From assembly GCA_040285745.1 (NCBI GenBank), contig JAUFOR010000008.1:1550001-1614000 (forward strand): a DNA stretch of 64,000 nt. The letters are read 5' to 3'. Every line of letters begins with the position of its first letter. Position 1 is the stretch's first letter. This stretch comes from Barthelona sp. PCE. Its lineage: Eukaryota > Metamonada: BaSk clade. Made by a program: the position numbers and the translations under genes. Positions 27,121-37,045 of this stretch are shown piece after piece. The notes under the pieces are model-generated. The model worked only from the letters and a program-made list of their open reading frames with translations, was not told the origin of the DNA and made no database searches.

Positions 27121-27794
27121 GCAACATTACCCTCTAAAATATTTAAAATCTGTTCAGAAACTTCATTCTCGGGGTATTGCGAGATCAGTAAAGCAATTTC
27201 TTGAAGTTTTTCTTTATAAAACGTAACTTTTTTCTCCATGCCAACTATATCAAGCTGCAATTTCGCAACATGTTCTTTTTGTTCGTCCACAGCGGCTTTT
27301 CCGTTCCTACGAAGAGGTGAAGCCTCAGTTCTACGTGTTCTAGCAACTCTTCCATTACTACGCTTTGCTTTCTGAGGTGAAGGTGCAACTGCCACAGTTC
27401 CATCACCATAAGGTGACCTGTTAAAGTTTTTGGTTGCCCTCACACGCTCACCACCATCATATCCAATGGACTCATCAAAATGAGCTGTCCAATACTCGTA
27501 CAAAAATTGTAACAAAAGGTAGTTCGCCTGGAAGCGACCCTTGGCTATGGGCTCGATCTCAATAGCGTTTTGAATTCCATTTTTAAGATAAGCTTTCTGT
27601 AAACGCTTTAAATTCTCTCTGCGACTTGATTCTGTATTTGCGCCAAAGTCAACAAGCCGTACAGGGACATTTTGATGACAAGCGTCAATGATAAGCGGAT
27701 AAATTGCCGCAGATTCAGCAACCTTCATCAAATCAGGGTATGAAACAGAAAATAGGTCGTTGATCCAGTTCGTTAATGCTGTTCGAGATGTCAT
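27114..27794 (-). CDS. EB1-family microtubule plus-end protein
   Basis: This 226-residue protein starts with a CH domain (about 1-105). It shows the EB1 order LTNWINDLFSVSYPDLMKV, AAIYPLIIDACHQNVPV, VDFGANTESSRRENLKRLQ and ANYLLLQFLYEYWTAHF. A basic Ser/Arg-rich linker (about 118-160) should add microtubule affinity. A short coiled coil and EB-homology-like end follow (about 165-220). EB proteins track growing microtubule ends and occur at flagellar tips and spindles. The tail ends EGNVAQ, so the usual C-terminal EEY/F motif that recruits CAP-Gly proteins is absent. It overlaps the convergent small basic gene by 7 bp. Confidence 0.88.
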   Translation of the reverse strand: MTSRTALTNWINDLFSVSYPDLMKVAESAAIYPLIIDACHQNVPVRLVDFGANTESSRRENLKRLQKAYLKNGIQNAIEIEPIAKGRFQANYLLLQFLYEYWTAHFDESIGYDGGERVRATKNFNRSPYGDGTVAVAPSPQKAKRSNGRVARTRRTEASPLRRNGKAAVDEQKEHVAKLQLDIVGMEKKVTFYKEKLQEIALLISQYPENEVSEQILNILEGNVAQ

Positions 27795-27996
27795 GTGTGT
27801 AATAGGCCCAAGAAAGAGGAATACTATTCTAATGCAGCTGACTGTTTCGTCATTTGGTATTTACTGGTTATTCGTTGGTTGTTTCCTGATTATTATATGC
27901 TTTCCATATCAAAACCAGGCTTGAAAATCCCATTAAAGTACTCAAAGCCTGTATATTTTTTCAATACCTTCTTCAACTTAATCAACTTTTTGTGAC

Positions 27997-29019
27997 ATGG
28001 AAAACGCCAAAATTAACCGTGTGGCCATCATAGGTGGCCTGGGATACATAGGAAGCCACACAGTTCGATGTTTGCTTGAGCATAACGTTCCAATCGTAGT
28101 ATTCGACAACCTTAGCGCTGGATACGATCGCGCTATCCCCCCACATGTGGATTTATTCGAGGGAGATATCCGTAACCCCACAGACATCGATGCATTTTTT
28201 TCAAAATTCGATGATGTTACGTCAGTCATTCATTTTGCAGCAAAGATCGAGGTGGGTGAGTCGATGAAGGACCCAGCCATCTTCTACAGAAACAATGTTA
28301 TCGGCACAATCAATCTACTCGATGGAATGCGAAAGGCAGGTGTGAACCACATTGTTTTTAGTTCAACAGCTGCTGTTTTTGGAGAACCAGAGGTCGTTCC
28401 CATCTCAATTTCTGCGTCTAAGCAGCCGATAAACCCCTATGGAAGAACCAAGAACATGGTTGAAGAGATTTTGAGCGATTATTCCATGGCTTATGGATTG
28501 AATTTTGCAGCACTTCGTTACTTCAACGCATGTGGTGCACACCCCAGTGGAGAGATCGGCGAGAGCCATTCACCTGAATCTCACCTCATACCTCTGGTGT
28601 TGCAAGTCCCTTTGGGTCAACGAGAGAAGATTTTTATATTCGGTGACGATTATGATACTGAAGATGGAACCTGTGTTAGGGACTACATTCATGTGTGCGA
28701 CCTGGCAGAGATCCACTATCTCGCGCTTCAACGTATTTTCGAACCCCAACATAACAAATTATTGTTGAATCTCGGATACGGACATGGGTACTCCGTCAAG
28801 GAAGTTATTGAGACAGCCAGGGAAGTTACAGGGCATGCAATCCCAGCGCAGATTGCTGATCGTCGCCCTGGTGATCCAGCTGTTTTAATTGCAAATGGTG
28901 AAGGGTTGAGAGAATTTGGATATGTACCGCAATATGATGACCTTAAACAGATCATTTCACATGCTTGGAAGTGGCACAGTAACAACCCCAACGGTTTCAG
29001 AGAAGATCTTCTGGAATAG
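27997..29019 (+). CDS. galE: UDP-glucose 4-epimerase (GalE type)
   Basis: This 340-residue extended SDR enzyme interconverts UDP-glucose and UDP-galactose (possibly also UDP-GlcNAc and UDP-GalNAc) with bound NAD. The Rossmann loop GGLGYIG is at 13-19, the catalytic Ser/Thr at 123-124 (FSSTAAVFG) and the YxxxK pair at Tyr148/Lys152. GTCVRDYIHV and RRPGDPA are typical GalE segments. It is the same length as bacterial GalE and has no fused mutarotase domain as in yeast. By motifs it looks bacterial-type, so an old transfer is possible, but composition matches the neighbours. It diverges from EB1 over 202 bp. Confidence 0.92.
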   Translation: MENAKINRVAIIGGLGYIGSHTVRCLLEHNVPIVVFDNLSAGYDRAIPPHVDLFEGDIRNPTDIDAFFSKFDDVTSVIHFAAKIEVGESMKDPAIFYRNNVIGTINLLDGMRKAGVNHIVFSSTAAVFGEPEVVPISISASKQPINPYGRTKNMVEEILSDYSMAYGLNFAALRYFNACGAHPSGEIGESHSPESHLIPLVLQVPLGQREKIFIFGDDYDTEDGTCVRDYIHVCDLAEIHYLALQRIFEPQHNKLLLNLGYGHGYSVKEVIETAREVTGHAIPAQIADRRPGDPAVLIANGEGLREFGYVPQYDDLKQIISHAWKWHSNNPNGFREDLLE

Positions 29020-29221
29020 ATACCTAAACATTAATATTTAAATAAAGCAGGTGCAAAATTCTTTATTCTGGAATAAACACTTGATACATAAGACCAACAT
29101 GCTGTGTGAACAGGTACCCAAGCATTAAAAAGAATAAATATTAAACATGCAATTGTTACCCACAAAAACTCCTTTTTCTAATCGCACTTTGTACATTTAT
29201 CGCTTAGGAACACAATAACAC

Positions 29222-30748
29222 ATGTTTTCCAACGCAAAATCTTCATTCAAGCGCCGTAAAGGTCGCTCATCTGCAACAGAGCGTATCCTCACCACAAAAA
29301 CTCGAGGCAAGAGCGACATTGATCTTGACACCGAGCTAATCAATCAGCTGTACGAGAACGCATCATATGATCACAAATTATGTGTAGAAATGCTTCAAGA
29401 GGGATCTATTGATTCTTTTATTGAGTTCTTCGAGTTTACTCACCCACAACCGCCTTGCATTGGATCCCATGAGGTCCATGTACCCGAGGGTGAGAAGCCA
29501 ATCATGCACAATTCAAAGGAACTTCGTGACTGTCTGATAACCCTTGAAAACGCTTCTTTTTCGGGTGATGAACTTCTCGTACAAGAGGCATACGACACCA
29601 TCAGCAACTACTTCCTGAGGCTATCGATGAATTTATCAGAGAATCAATCAAAACTTGTTATCGAGCAAAGATTGATGTATCTTGAACAGCAACTCAACCA
29701 TGCACGGGATAACGGTTACCCCATGCATGAGGGCCGTGTTCTGCAGACTATTGGCTCCATTTACAAATCGCTCAGTATGTATGATGAGGCAATATCATTT
29801 TATACTGATTCTTGTACATGCTACATTAGCATTCAACAAGATCATTCTGTTTTAAGTGAGTTGAGCGAGAATTACACTGTTTTAATAGAGATTTTTGGTA
29901 TTTTGACTGAAAACGCATTCAAATCCAATCAGTTGCTGGAGGCACTCAATTTCCAAACAACAATAATTGAATTTGCTGAAAAACTCAGCGATGAACGTGT
30001 GCTCCTGAAGAACTTGCACAAGCTGGGCAGGTATTACTACCTCACAAAGCAATATCAAAATGCCATTGACGCCTTCAAGAAGGAACTGATTATTGGTCGA
30101 AAGCTTAAGATGCAAGGTGATCATACTGGCGATGAGGCCATTGCCCTCGCAGCCGCAGGCCTCGCAGAGGTATACTATGACTCACAGCAACAGCAGCGGG
30201 CGATGAAGTACCTGATGTTAACATACAAATTTGCCATTCAGTCGAAGAAGCCGGGAATCCTCTCTCAATCATGTGCTGATATCGGTCGTGTCTACCGCCG
30301 TAAGGGAACGGACGACTCTCTGTCCTCTGCAATATCATTCTATGAGAAACATTTTGCACTTTCGCTAAGAGAGAAGAACCAAAGCGAGATCGATAGAGCA
30401 CGTATACAGATTGGGCTGACCCAGGGCGATGCAGTCTTTGAGGAGTTCATGGCCGGAGTACAGACACAGCAGTTCAAAATCCCAGAAACTAGCCAAAGCG
30501 AAGTGCGAGTTGATCATGATGCGCTGGCACAGCTTGACAACACAGATGTAACATTAGATGACTGCAGTGATGTCGAATGGGAGTTACCAAACGGCGTAAG
30601 CGAGAAAGAACACGTTGAAGAAGAGATTGTTGATCCTGGTGATGTTCTCATCTCTGAGAAAGTTGATGTTGTTACAGAAGAACCTGTTGTAACTCTCATT
30701 GAGGAGAGGAGTATTCCGACAGCCATGAGCGATTCGTCAAATATGTAA
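29222..30748 (+). CDS. TPR protein, TTC29-like (axonemal?)
   Basis: The 508-residue protein has a basic N-terminus and several TPR repeats between about 165 and 405. Examples are VLQTIGSIYKSLSMYDEAISFY, NLHKLGRYYYLTKQYQNAIDAF, AAGLAEVYYDSQQQQRAM and CADIGRVYRRKG. The last 90 residues are acidic and likely disordered. The repeat layout and spacing resemble TTC29, a flagellar protein needed for dynein-driven motility. The match is by architecture, so other TPR families remain possible. It stands alone, with 202 bp upstream and a convergent membrane-protein gene 22 bp downstream. The stop is TAAA. Confidence 0.7.
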   Translation: MFSNAKSSFKRRKGRSSATERILTTKTRGKSDIDLDTELINQLYENASYDHKLCVEMLQEGSIDSFIEFFEFTHPQPPCIGSHEVHVPEGEKPIMHNSKELRDCLITLENASFSGDELLVQEAYDTISNYFLRLSMNLSENQSKLVIEQRLMYLEQQLNHARDNGYPMHEGRVLQTIGSIYKSLSMYDEAISFYTDSCTCYISIQQDHSVLSELSENYTVLIEIFGILTENAFKSNQLLEALNFQTTIIEFAEKLSDERVLLKNLHKLGRYYYLTKQYQNAIDAFKKELIIGRKLKMQGDHTGDEAIALAAAGLAEVYYDSQQQQRAMKYLMLTYKFAIQSKKPGILSQSCADIGRVYRRKGTDDSLSSAISFYEKHFALSLREKNQSEIDRARIQIGLTQGDAVFEEFMAGVQTQQFKIPETSQSEVRVDHDALAQLDNTDVTLDDCSDVEWELPNGVSEKEHVEEEIVDPGDVLISEKVDVVTEEPVVTLIEERSIPTAMSDSSNM

Positions 30749-30770
30749 AGTAAGCGATTATTATGTGCAT

Positions 30771-31337
30771 TTACTGATTTGATTGGACGTTTAACTTTAT
30801 AGACCGAACAGTATGAAGTTTTGAACCTTTGCTGAGATAACCGGTACCCCTTTCTACGCGTTTAGCGGATCGGGATTCAACAACAAGAAGTATAACAAGA
30901 CAGACTATAAGCACAACTATGCCAACATCTTGATAGAACTTAGAAACGTTATTTGTGACAAACAATGCAAAGGCAAAGAGGTAGCAGACCCAAAAGAAGT
31001 ACTGCACAATATCAAAAAACGATATAGTATCAATTACAGCATAGGTTGGAAAATTTCTGGCACTTAAAAACAAAGAAAGAAAGCAAAAAACAAGTAAAGT
31101 GACAATGCCAACAGAAATTACCGTTGAGTAATGATCAGAACAAATAATGATAGCTCCAGGAAACGTAATCGCTACCATGGAGCATAAGAAGCTAAGGCAT
31201 ATTTGATGAATGCGAATTGCAAGCTTGCCGTACGCTCTAGACGGGTGTCGATATGCAGCAAGCGAAACCGTATGCAAAAAAAAGAGAAAATAGTTGACTG
31301 CACAGAAGCCATCAAAACAGACTTCTTTGAGTATCAT
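30771..31337 (-). CDS. Multi-pass membrane protein, unknown
   Basis: From the ATG at 31337 the product has 188 residues and about five hydrophobic segments (about 14-28, 47-68, 73-98, 107-130, 135-155). A basic tail of about 35 residues follows (RSAKRVERGTGYLSKG). The frame is open further upstream, with codons for a hydrophobic stretch (LLFFSLSTFLAPVFAS) that looks like a real N-terminal helix. No ATG precedes it there, only GTG, so the true start may lie in an upstream exon or be missed. No family is recognised. The divergent neighbour is the CUE gene. Confidence 0.65.
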   Translation of the reverse strand: MILKEVCFDGFCAVNYFLFFLHTVSLAAYRHPSRAYGKLAIRIHQICLSFLCSMVAITFPGAIIICSDHYSTVISVGIVTLLVFCFLSLFLSARNFPTYAVIDTISFFDIVQYFFWVCYLFAFALFVTNNVSKFYQDVGIVVLIVCLVILLVVESRSAKRVERGTGYLSKGSKLHTVRSIKLNVQSNQ

Positions 31338-31454
31338 GTGAGAGTGGGATGCAAAAACGGGCGCCAAAAAAGTTGATAAAGAGAAAAATAGCAAAGCCAC
31401 GTAATACTTTAGGGATAGAATTGTAATCTTTTTTTTAACCCATCTCTATAAAAC

Positions 31455-32078
31455 ATGGACACACACACAACGACCATGTCCATCCAGGAGGCTATAGAAA
31501 ACCTCCTTTCAATGTTTCCCAATGTAGAGCTCTTTATTGTGGAGTCTGTTCTCGCTACAACACACGGCAACATGAATCTAGCGGTGGCAAAGCTGCTAGA
31601 AATATCAGATCCCGAGTTTAGTCGGCATGAGAACCCCACACGTCAAGTTACAGAAGAAGAGGAGGAACAGATCAAGCATGATGAGCAACTCGCCCGCATG
31701 TTGCAAGAGCAGTGGTTCCGCGAGGAGGTGAGCAACCACCCTGCACTTTCAGGGTTAAATACAACAGAACGTGAGCTTCTTAGAAGAGGGCCTTCAGAAT
31801 CTTCAGGACGTCCCAGGAGCAACTCAGATGAGGGGGTGTGGTCAAAACTCAGCACAGGAACGAAGAACATCCTGCGTCGTATTGGAAATGCGTTTTCAGG
31901 CAATGAAAATACATATCGTGAAGAGGAAGGTTCAAGGCTAATTGTAACTCGCTCTGATGACGAGATAGATCTCTCTGATAACGAATTGGAGTTGGTTGGA
32001 CATGAACAACTGCAGCATGACCCAGACTTAATGATGAATTCTGATATTTTAGTTGCTGAAACAAGAAAACTCCATTAA
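31455..32078 (+). CDS. CUE-domain protein
   Basis: The 207-residue protein carries a CUE ubiquitin-binding domain near the N-terminus (about 9-50): IQEAIENLLSMFPNVELFIV followed by ESVLATTHGNMNLAVAKLLE. It has the MFP-like motif and the di-leucine end expected for ubiquitin contact. Next comes a charged helix with EEEEEQIKHDEQLARMLQEQ, as in CUEDC1 or TOLLIP relatives. The rest is polar with acidic patches. It probably links ubiquitinated cargo to trafficking or degradation, which is inferred from the domain alone. Met8 (31476) is an alternative start. Confidence 0.8.
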   Translation: MDTHTTTMSIQEAIENLLSMFPNVELFIVESVLATTHGNMNLAVAKLLEISDPEFSRHENPTRQVTEEEEEQIKHDEQLARMLQEQWFREEVSNHPALSGLNTTERELLRRGPSESSGRPRSNSDEGVWSKLSTGTKNILRRIGNAFSGNENTYREEEGSRLIVTRSDDEIDLSDNELELVGHEQLQHDPDLMMNSDILVAETRKLH

Positions 32079-32096
32079 ATATGTAAATAGTGTTTA

Positions 32097-34403
32097 CTAT
32101 AACATTACGCTGTATGCTTTGCGAAGGGAATTTGTAGAACCACCTTGACTCAGGTTAACTGATTGCCTCATCTTTGATTTAACCGACCTCAACGCACGAT
32201 TTGACAAATGCTCGTCAACGTTGGTCATGGACTGCGTGCGTGTCATCCTACGCATGTCTCTTTGCTCCAAGAGGAAGTTCAACATTGCTACCCACTCGTT
32301 CGCAATTCCTGGTTCGTCTGCTACCAAATCCAGGGTTCTTTCACGCGTCACAACACTGAAAGACTGCTGCTCACGCCCGCGTACACCTGAATTACGTGCA
32401 AAAACCTCAGTAGTTTGGCCTGATACGATGTTCAAAATTTCAGAAACAAAAAGAAAACTCTTTGCCAGATTCTTCTTAAAGTCTGATTCCTTGCCCCAAC
32501 ACAACATATCGTGCCCTTCTGAAAGCCATACATATCTTGTATTTGGATTTCCACGCATTCCATGCTTGATGAAGTGAGTGCCCTGTTCCATTGTTTTATA
32601 CAAATGCTGTTCGTGTTCGATACGCTGCCTTTCAACATACGCCTTCTCCTCGTTTCTCCTACGCTTCTCAGCTTTCTCACGTGCTTTGAACTTCATCTCA
32701 ATCTCGCGGTGTTTTTCGTCCTTCTTCTTCTGCTCTATAGCTTCCAACTGGCGTCTGCGCTCGTCTTCCACACTCTGCATCTCTTTACGAAGCTTATTAA
32801 GCTCAGATTCCTTCTTCATTCGAAGCTCAATTAACCTACGCTTCCTCTGGCGCTCGATACGTCTGCGACGGTCATCCTCTGCAGCCATGAGCGCAAGCTC
32901 GCGGCCCCTGCGCTTCTCTTGCATGCGCATGAACTCCCTGCGTTCTTTTGCCAATTTCCAGAGGGATCTTTCCTCGATCGCCTCCAGCGCCCTTTGACTA
33001 GCAAGCATCTCAATACGTCGTCTGTCCTCAGCGAACATTGCTACACGTTCTCTGGACTCGCATGCTTTTTCATGCTCTTCTCGCTTCCTGGATTCTTCAT
33101 CATTTTCTGCCATTGAATCTGCCTCTCTCATATACGCATTGCGGTTGTCATCTTCCTTCTGTCGGGACCAGGCATCAAGCTCCTCCATTTGCATACGCTC
33201 CTGCTCAATACGGTCTTTTCTGACACCTCTTTCGTCGATCAGTGTATTAACACACTTGTCTCTAGCATCGGCTATCTGCAAAGAGTATACCTCGTGGCGT
33301 ACGCGCTTCTTATCGGCCTCCTTGAGAACATTAAATCTATCTTCTACAACCAACTTACCACCGAACTCATGCTCCAACACAGGCCCAAGTGTTGAAAAAA
33401 ACTCACTTTCGATTTGCTGCTTAACATCAGTGTCATTGGGCAGGCCCAGTAGAGCGTCGCCGTTGGCAGCAGCGTACCCATCAAATAAATCCAAGATACG
33501 CTGCAAAACAACGGAACCATACTGATCAAGAACCGAAAGTGTCACTTCGTCAAAGACGCGTGCTACAGTAGCCTTCCTCTGCTCCTCCAGCTCCTTTTCC
33601 TTGGCGAGGAAGGGCTTCCACAGCTTCATGCTCTCCTCTTCCCGTGCCTTTCTCTCTGCAGCTACCTCACTGTTCTTCATCATTTGTAATCGTTGACTGT
33701 TGATAAAATTGTCTGTTTTCGTCTGTAGTGAGTGCAAGAACACCTTTTGCTCCCGGTCTCGGTCCTCCTTCTGCGACTGCAACATTGTGTCCATGAGCTC
33801 ACTGTACAAACCCTTCAAACTATCCATCTCCTTGTTGCTCTCCTTCAGCACCTCGTTGGCACGCTGCCTGATTGTTTCTGTAGCGTTCTTCCTTGCCAGT
33901 TCTCGTACACGCTCCATTCTACTCTCGTACTGTTGCAGATTCTCCTGGACAAGAGAGTGTGTTGCGTATCCGTGTGCTCCCTGTGACTCTTTAGCTCTTG
34001 TTGAAACGATGTCTTTAAGCTCATCACGAGCCAGAGCACGCTTTTCAGCTAAATTGATGGATGAATTGATCAATGTGGAATATGTCGACAACGCAGCATA
34101 TTTCTCGTTCGAGGACCCGTTCTTCAGGACATTGTCGAACGATGGCTCACTGTACAGAGACTGAATTTGGTCTATACGACGAGTCTTCCTTTTCTTCCTT
34201 CGCTTTTGAGTTTTTTGTGTGAGTGAAGGTGATAACGGTACTTTATCGTTGGGTACTCGGTGCATTGTCGCTGTCAATGTGCTTTTTAATCGACTTACAC
34301 TTGGCGATTTTTTGAAGTGGGGTTTGGATATCTCCCTGCGATATTCGCCCTTATTCTTGAGTGCTCCCTCCGAATCTGTCCGTAGAGTGTCAAAAATTGA
34401 CAT
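32097..34403 (-). CDS. Long coiled-coil protein with C-terminal PH-like domain
   Basis: The first true ATG is at 34403, giving 768 residues. Residues about 55-75 are very basic. From about 120 to 590 the protein is an almost continuous Glu/Lys/Arg coiled coil with EERR- and KRRR-rich heptads. At about 600-710 there is a PH-like domain: GTHFIKHGMRGNPNTRYVWL, LCWGKESD and a final helix with NEWVAMLNFLLE. Such PH folds bind lipids or proteins. The C-terminus is basic and Ser-rich. It may be a cytoskeletal or basal-body protein, but I recognise no named family. Confidence 0.78.
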   Translation of the reverse strand: MSIFDTLRTDSEGALKNKGEYRREISKPHFKKSPSVSRLKSTLTATMHRVPNDKVPLSPSLTQKTQKRRKKRKTRRIDQIQSLYSEPSFDNVLKNGSSNEKYAALSTYSTLINSSINLAEKRALARDELKDIVSTRAKESQGAHGYATHSLVQENLQQYESRMERVRELARKNATETIRQRANEVLKESNKEMDSLKGLYSELMDTMLQSQKEDRDREQKVFLHSLQTKTDNFINSQRLQMMKNSEVAAERKAREEESMKLWKPFLAKEKELEEQRKATVARVFDEVTLSVLDQYGSVVLQRILDLFDGYAAANGDALLGLPNDTDVKQQIESEFFSTLGPVLEHEFGGKLVVEDRFNVLKEADKKRVRHEVYSLQIADARDKCVNTLIDERGVRKDRIEQERMQMEELDAWSRQKEDDNRNAYMREADSMAENDEESRKREEHEKACESRERVAMFAEDRRRIEMLASQRALEAIEERSLWKLAKERREFMRMQEKRRGRELALMAAEDDRRRRIERQRKRRLIELRMKKESELNKLRKEMQSVEDERRRQLEAIEQKKKDEKHREIEMKFKAREKAEKRRRNEEKAYVERQRIEHEQHLYKTMEQGTHFIKHGMRGNPNTRYVWLSEGHDMLCWGKESDFKKNLAKSFLFVSEILNIVSGQTTEVFARNSGVRGREQQSFSVVTRERTLDLVADEPGIANEWVAMLNFLLEQRDMRRMTRTQSMTNVDEHLSNRALRSVKSKMRQSVNLSQGGSTNSLRKAYSVML

Positions 34404-34471
34404 CAACAAGACGAAATTATGTGGAAACGGCAGATAATAAAAAAAACATTAATTTACTTCTTTAATAATTG

Positions 34472-35944
34472 TTAATCTTCATCATCAACGACCAGTTTGC
34501 TCAGTACTTCTTCAACTGTGCACTCGTTAACCACAAAATCAAACTCTTCAGCGGTCTCTCTCATCAAACTGTTTGTCTCACCATCAACAAATGTAAAGAC
34601 AAATCCATCGTAACCGAATCGACCACATCGGCCTGCACGGTGTACGTATTCCTGATGAGGGTCTGTTACTCCTTCAATTACGGGTGGGAAATTTAAGTTG
34701 ATAACGTGTGACACAGAAACGTTATCGTATCCTCTGGCAATCATAGATGAAGCAACAAGGACGTTGATGGTCTTATTTTGGAATTTCTCAATTGTCTGTT
34801 GCCTCTCTTGTGGGGTAAGACTTCCGTGCATGACACCAACTGATGCTACAGTACCTAGCTCAGCACCAATTTGACGCGCCACGCTGTCTGCCTCACGTTT
34901 TCTGTTAACAAACACAATAACCTGATCGAAACTCAAAGATTGCAAAAAAATTCGGATGTTTGCAATTTTCTGAGTCAAATCCGACTCTTGGATTGCAAAG
35001 TGTAGGATATTGGCGGGAACCTTCTGAACGTGCTTAAACAGACGGGGTTTGGAGCTCTTAAAGAGCGTCTGAATGAACGCCTTCACTTTCTTCGGGAATG
35101 TTGCGCTACTCAGAATAGTAAGGAAAGGAACCTGAGCGTAATTTACCTCCTCCTCGCGTGAGAAATCCGTTTTCTTGACGATTTCATCATTGCTGTAAAC
35201 ATGGGTAAGCATATCGTCGCGCTTCAATGCCCATCTTTGCTCAAGTGTATCTCTGATACGAAGTATGGATACACCCTGTCCTTCCTGTACCCTTGTGGAC
35301 GCGGTACGGCCGCCTCTACCTCTTCGGTTATTAGTTTTTGAACGAGTACCACGAGCCTCCTCCGACAGGAGCTCGTCCGCCTCGTCGATGATCATCATCT
35401 TAATATTGTTAATCGAGATAAGGCCACCCTCGATGCAATTGCGGATACCGCGTGCTGTTCCGACAATTATTCGTGCTGAAAAGCTCTCACTATGGCCAGA
35501 ACCATAACAAGTAGCGACCAATTTGTCCGAATTCTCAATCAGTGAGCCAAGTTCGCGCAGAACTGCAGCAACTTGGTCACATAACTGCTGGGTGTGACAG
35601 AAAATGAGAACTTGTGGTTGATCTACCTCAGGTCTCATCATTACGTATGAACAAAGACCGAACGTGATTGTTTTTCCCGATCCTGTAGGTGACTGTATGA
35701 CCCAACTGGTGTTTTTCTCAATAAATTTGGGAAGAATATTGGCTTGAGCAAAGGTAAGCGTTTGGATGTTGAACTTCGATACCATCGAGTCCCCCACGGC
35801 GGTTAAGTGTGGCGCCTGTGTACCAAGCAGTTCTTTAAACTCTGTGATTCCCATTTGTGAAAGATATTGTTCAGTGTCTTGCGTTCTCTTCGCTTTACGG
35901 CCGAAACCACCACTGCGTTGTTTGCTGATTCCTGATGAAGTCAT
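34472..35944 (-). CDS. DBP5: DEAD-box RNA helicase, DBP5/DDX19-like
   Basis: The 490-residue protein has all DEAD-box motifs: QAN-type Q-region, SPTGSGKT, GTARGI, DEAD, SAT (LSSATFPK), VFVNRKREAD, SMIARGYD and HRAGRCGRFG. The spacing, the INLNFPP stretch and the PHQEYVHRAGRCGRFG end are closest to DBP5/DDX19. That helicase removes export factors from mRNA at nuclear pores. A basic Gly/Arg insertion with RRGRGGR lies just after the DEAD motif (about 205-220) and is not typical of the family. The N-terminal extension is short. It is 68 bp from the coiled-coil/PH gene, on the same strand. Confidence 0.82.
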   Translation of the reverse strand: MTSSGISKQRSGGFGRKAKRTQDTEQYLSQMGITEFKELLGTQAPHLTAVGDSMVSKFNIQTLTFAQANILPKFIEKNTSWVIQSPTGSGKTITFGLCSYVMMRPEVDQPQVLIFCHTQQLCDQVAAVLRELGSLIENSDKLVATCYGSGHSESFSARIIVGTARGIRNCIEGGLISINNIKMMIIDEADELLSEEARGTRSKTNNRRGRGGRTASTRVQEGQGVSILRIRDTLEQRWALKRDDMLTHVYSNDEIVKKTDFSREEEVNYAQVPFLTILSSATFPKKVKAFIQTLFKSSKPRLFKHVQKVPANILHFAIQESDLTQKIANIRIFLQSLSFDQVIVFVNRKREADSVARQIGAELGTVASVGVMHGSLTPQERQQTIEKFQNKTINVLVASSMIARGYDNVSVSHVINLNFPPVIEGVTDPHQEYVHRAGRCGRFGYDGFVFTFVDGETNSLMRETAEEFDFVVNECTVEEVLSKLVVDDED

Positions 35945-36015
35945 TCAAAATCAATGAAACGAAGTATAAGGGAAGAAAAATGCTAAGCAAAAAAAATTCA
36001 TAACCGCCAAAACAA

Positions 36016-36972
36016 TTAGCGAAGTTTTACATTCTCATACTCAAACGTGGGTGGTACTTGACCCTCATGTAAAGCCATCCAAGCAATCTTTGCTGCACCC
36101 CAGGCTGCTGTGTCTTTCAAGAAAACAATAGATCCTTCATATGATATATGCATTTTAAACAGGTCAAATGAATTCCAGACGGAGCCCACTGCAACTAATG
36201 TGTCGAATGGATGTTGTTTAAGTAGCAACTTTATAAGTACATCCAGCTCCTTACCTAATTCCTCAAATCTATACGTTAGATACTCACTTTCGCTGGCTAA
36301 CGGGGCCATCTTGCCACACAAACTAGCAATATGGGACTTATTAAAGTGATGATAGAATTGATCTACAATGTCATGCCTGGTTACCGCATCAAAATGGTTC
36401 ATGACAGTCTCTACAACAACACTGTCGAGCGGAATCGGGTGCTCGTAGCCGTCCATGCGCATGCAAACATCCTTAACGATCTTCTGTGCAAGAGAATATG
36501 CGCAGGCGTCCTCCCATATCAAATGACCAAATCCACTAGCTGTGGCAACAACAAAGTCCCCCGTAGCGATGCGTGAGAGATCGACGGTCCTGCCACAGGA
36601 TCCTGAACCTGCAATAAGCACAGCTCCAACACTGTTTGTGACTGTTGCTGCTCCTCCGACTGCATCGTTAATGAGCGATACTTGGAGCTCGTCGTCTGCA
36701 AATATGGTGCGTAAGGCGTTTACCATCGCTATACGGTTCTTCTCACCCTCAACTCCACTTAAACAACCTCCAATAGCCTTTAAAAGGTATTGTTTGTTTG
36801 TTGAAAGAGTATTGTACAGATCGTGGAAAAGGTTTGCTGTGTTTTCGAAGCCCTCAAGATAAGGATTGCTGCCCTTTGCAACTTTCACTTCCCCAAGCTT
36901 CTCCATTTGCATATCACATAGTATGGCCTTTGTATTTGACGCTCCGCCTTCAATTGCAAGGATAACTTCCAT
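36016..36972 (-). CDS. NAGK: N-acetylglucosamine kinase (BadF/BcrA-type ASKHA fold)
   Basis: This 318-residue sugar kinase should phosphorylate GlcNAc to GlcNAc-6-phosphate for amino-sugar salvage. The first phosphate loop is LAIEGGASNTKAILCD at the N-terminus and the second is VLIAGSGSCGR. NDAVGGA and the helix with VAVGSVWNSFDLF also match eukaryotic NAGK. The family is about 340 residues, so this one is compact but complete. The glycine-rich ATP-binding end differs slightly, with SVWNS where GGVF-like sequences are usual. It lies between DBP5 (71 bp) and a small secreted-protein gene (73 bp), all on the minus strand. It and GalE both act on amino-sugar or nucleotide-sugar precursors. Confidence 0.85.
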   Translation of the reverse strand: MEVILAIEGGASNTKAILCDMQMEKLGEVKVAKGSNPYLEGFENTANLFHDLYNTLSTNKQYLLKAIGGCLSGVEGEKNRIAMVNALRTIFADDELQVSLINDAVGGAATVTNSVGAVLIAGSGSCGRTVDLSRIATGDFVVATASGFGHLIWEDACAYSLAQKIVKDVCMRMDGYEHPIPLDSVVVETVMNHFDAVTRHDIVDQFYHHFNKSHIASLCGKMAPLASESEYLTYRFEELGKELDVLIKLLLKQHPFDTLVAVGSVWNSFDLFKMHISYEGSIVFLKDTAAWGAAKIAWMALHEGQVPPTFEYENVKLR

Positions 36973-37045
36973 TTAAAAAGGTCGATAGAGGTAAAAAATC
37001 CAAACACCTTCTCAACAAGGAAAAAAAGCATTTATTACTATTAAT

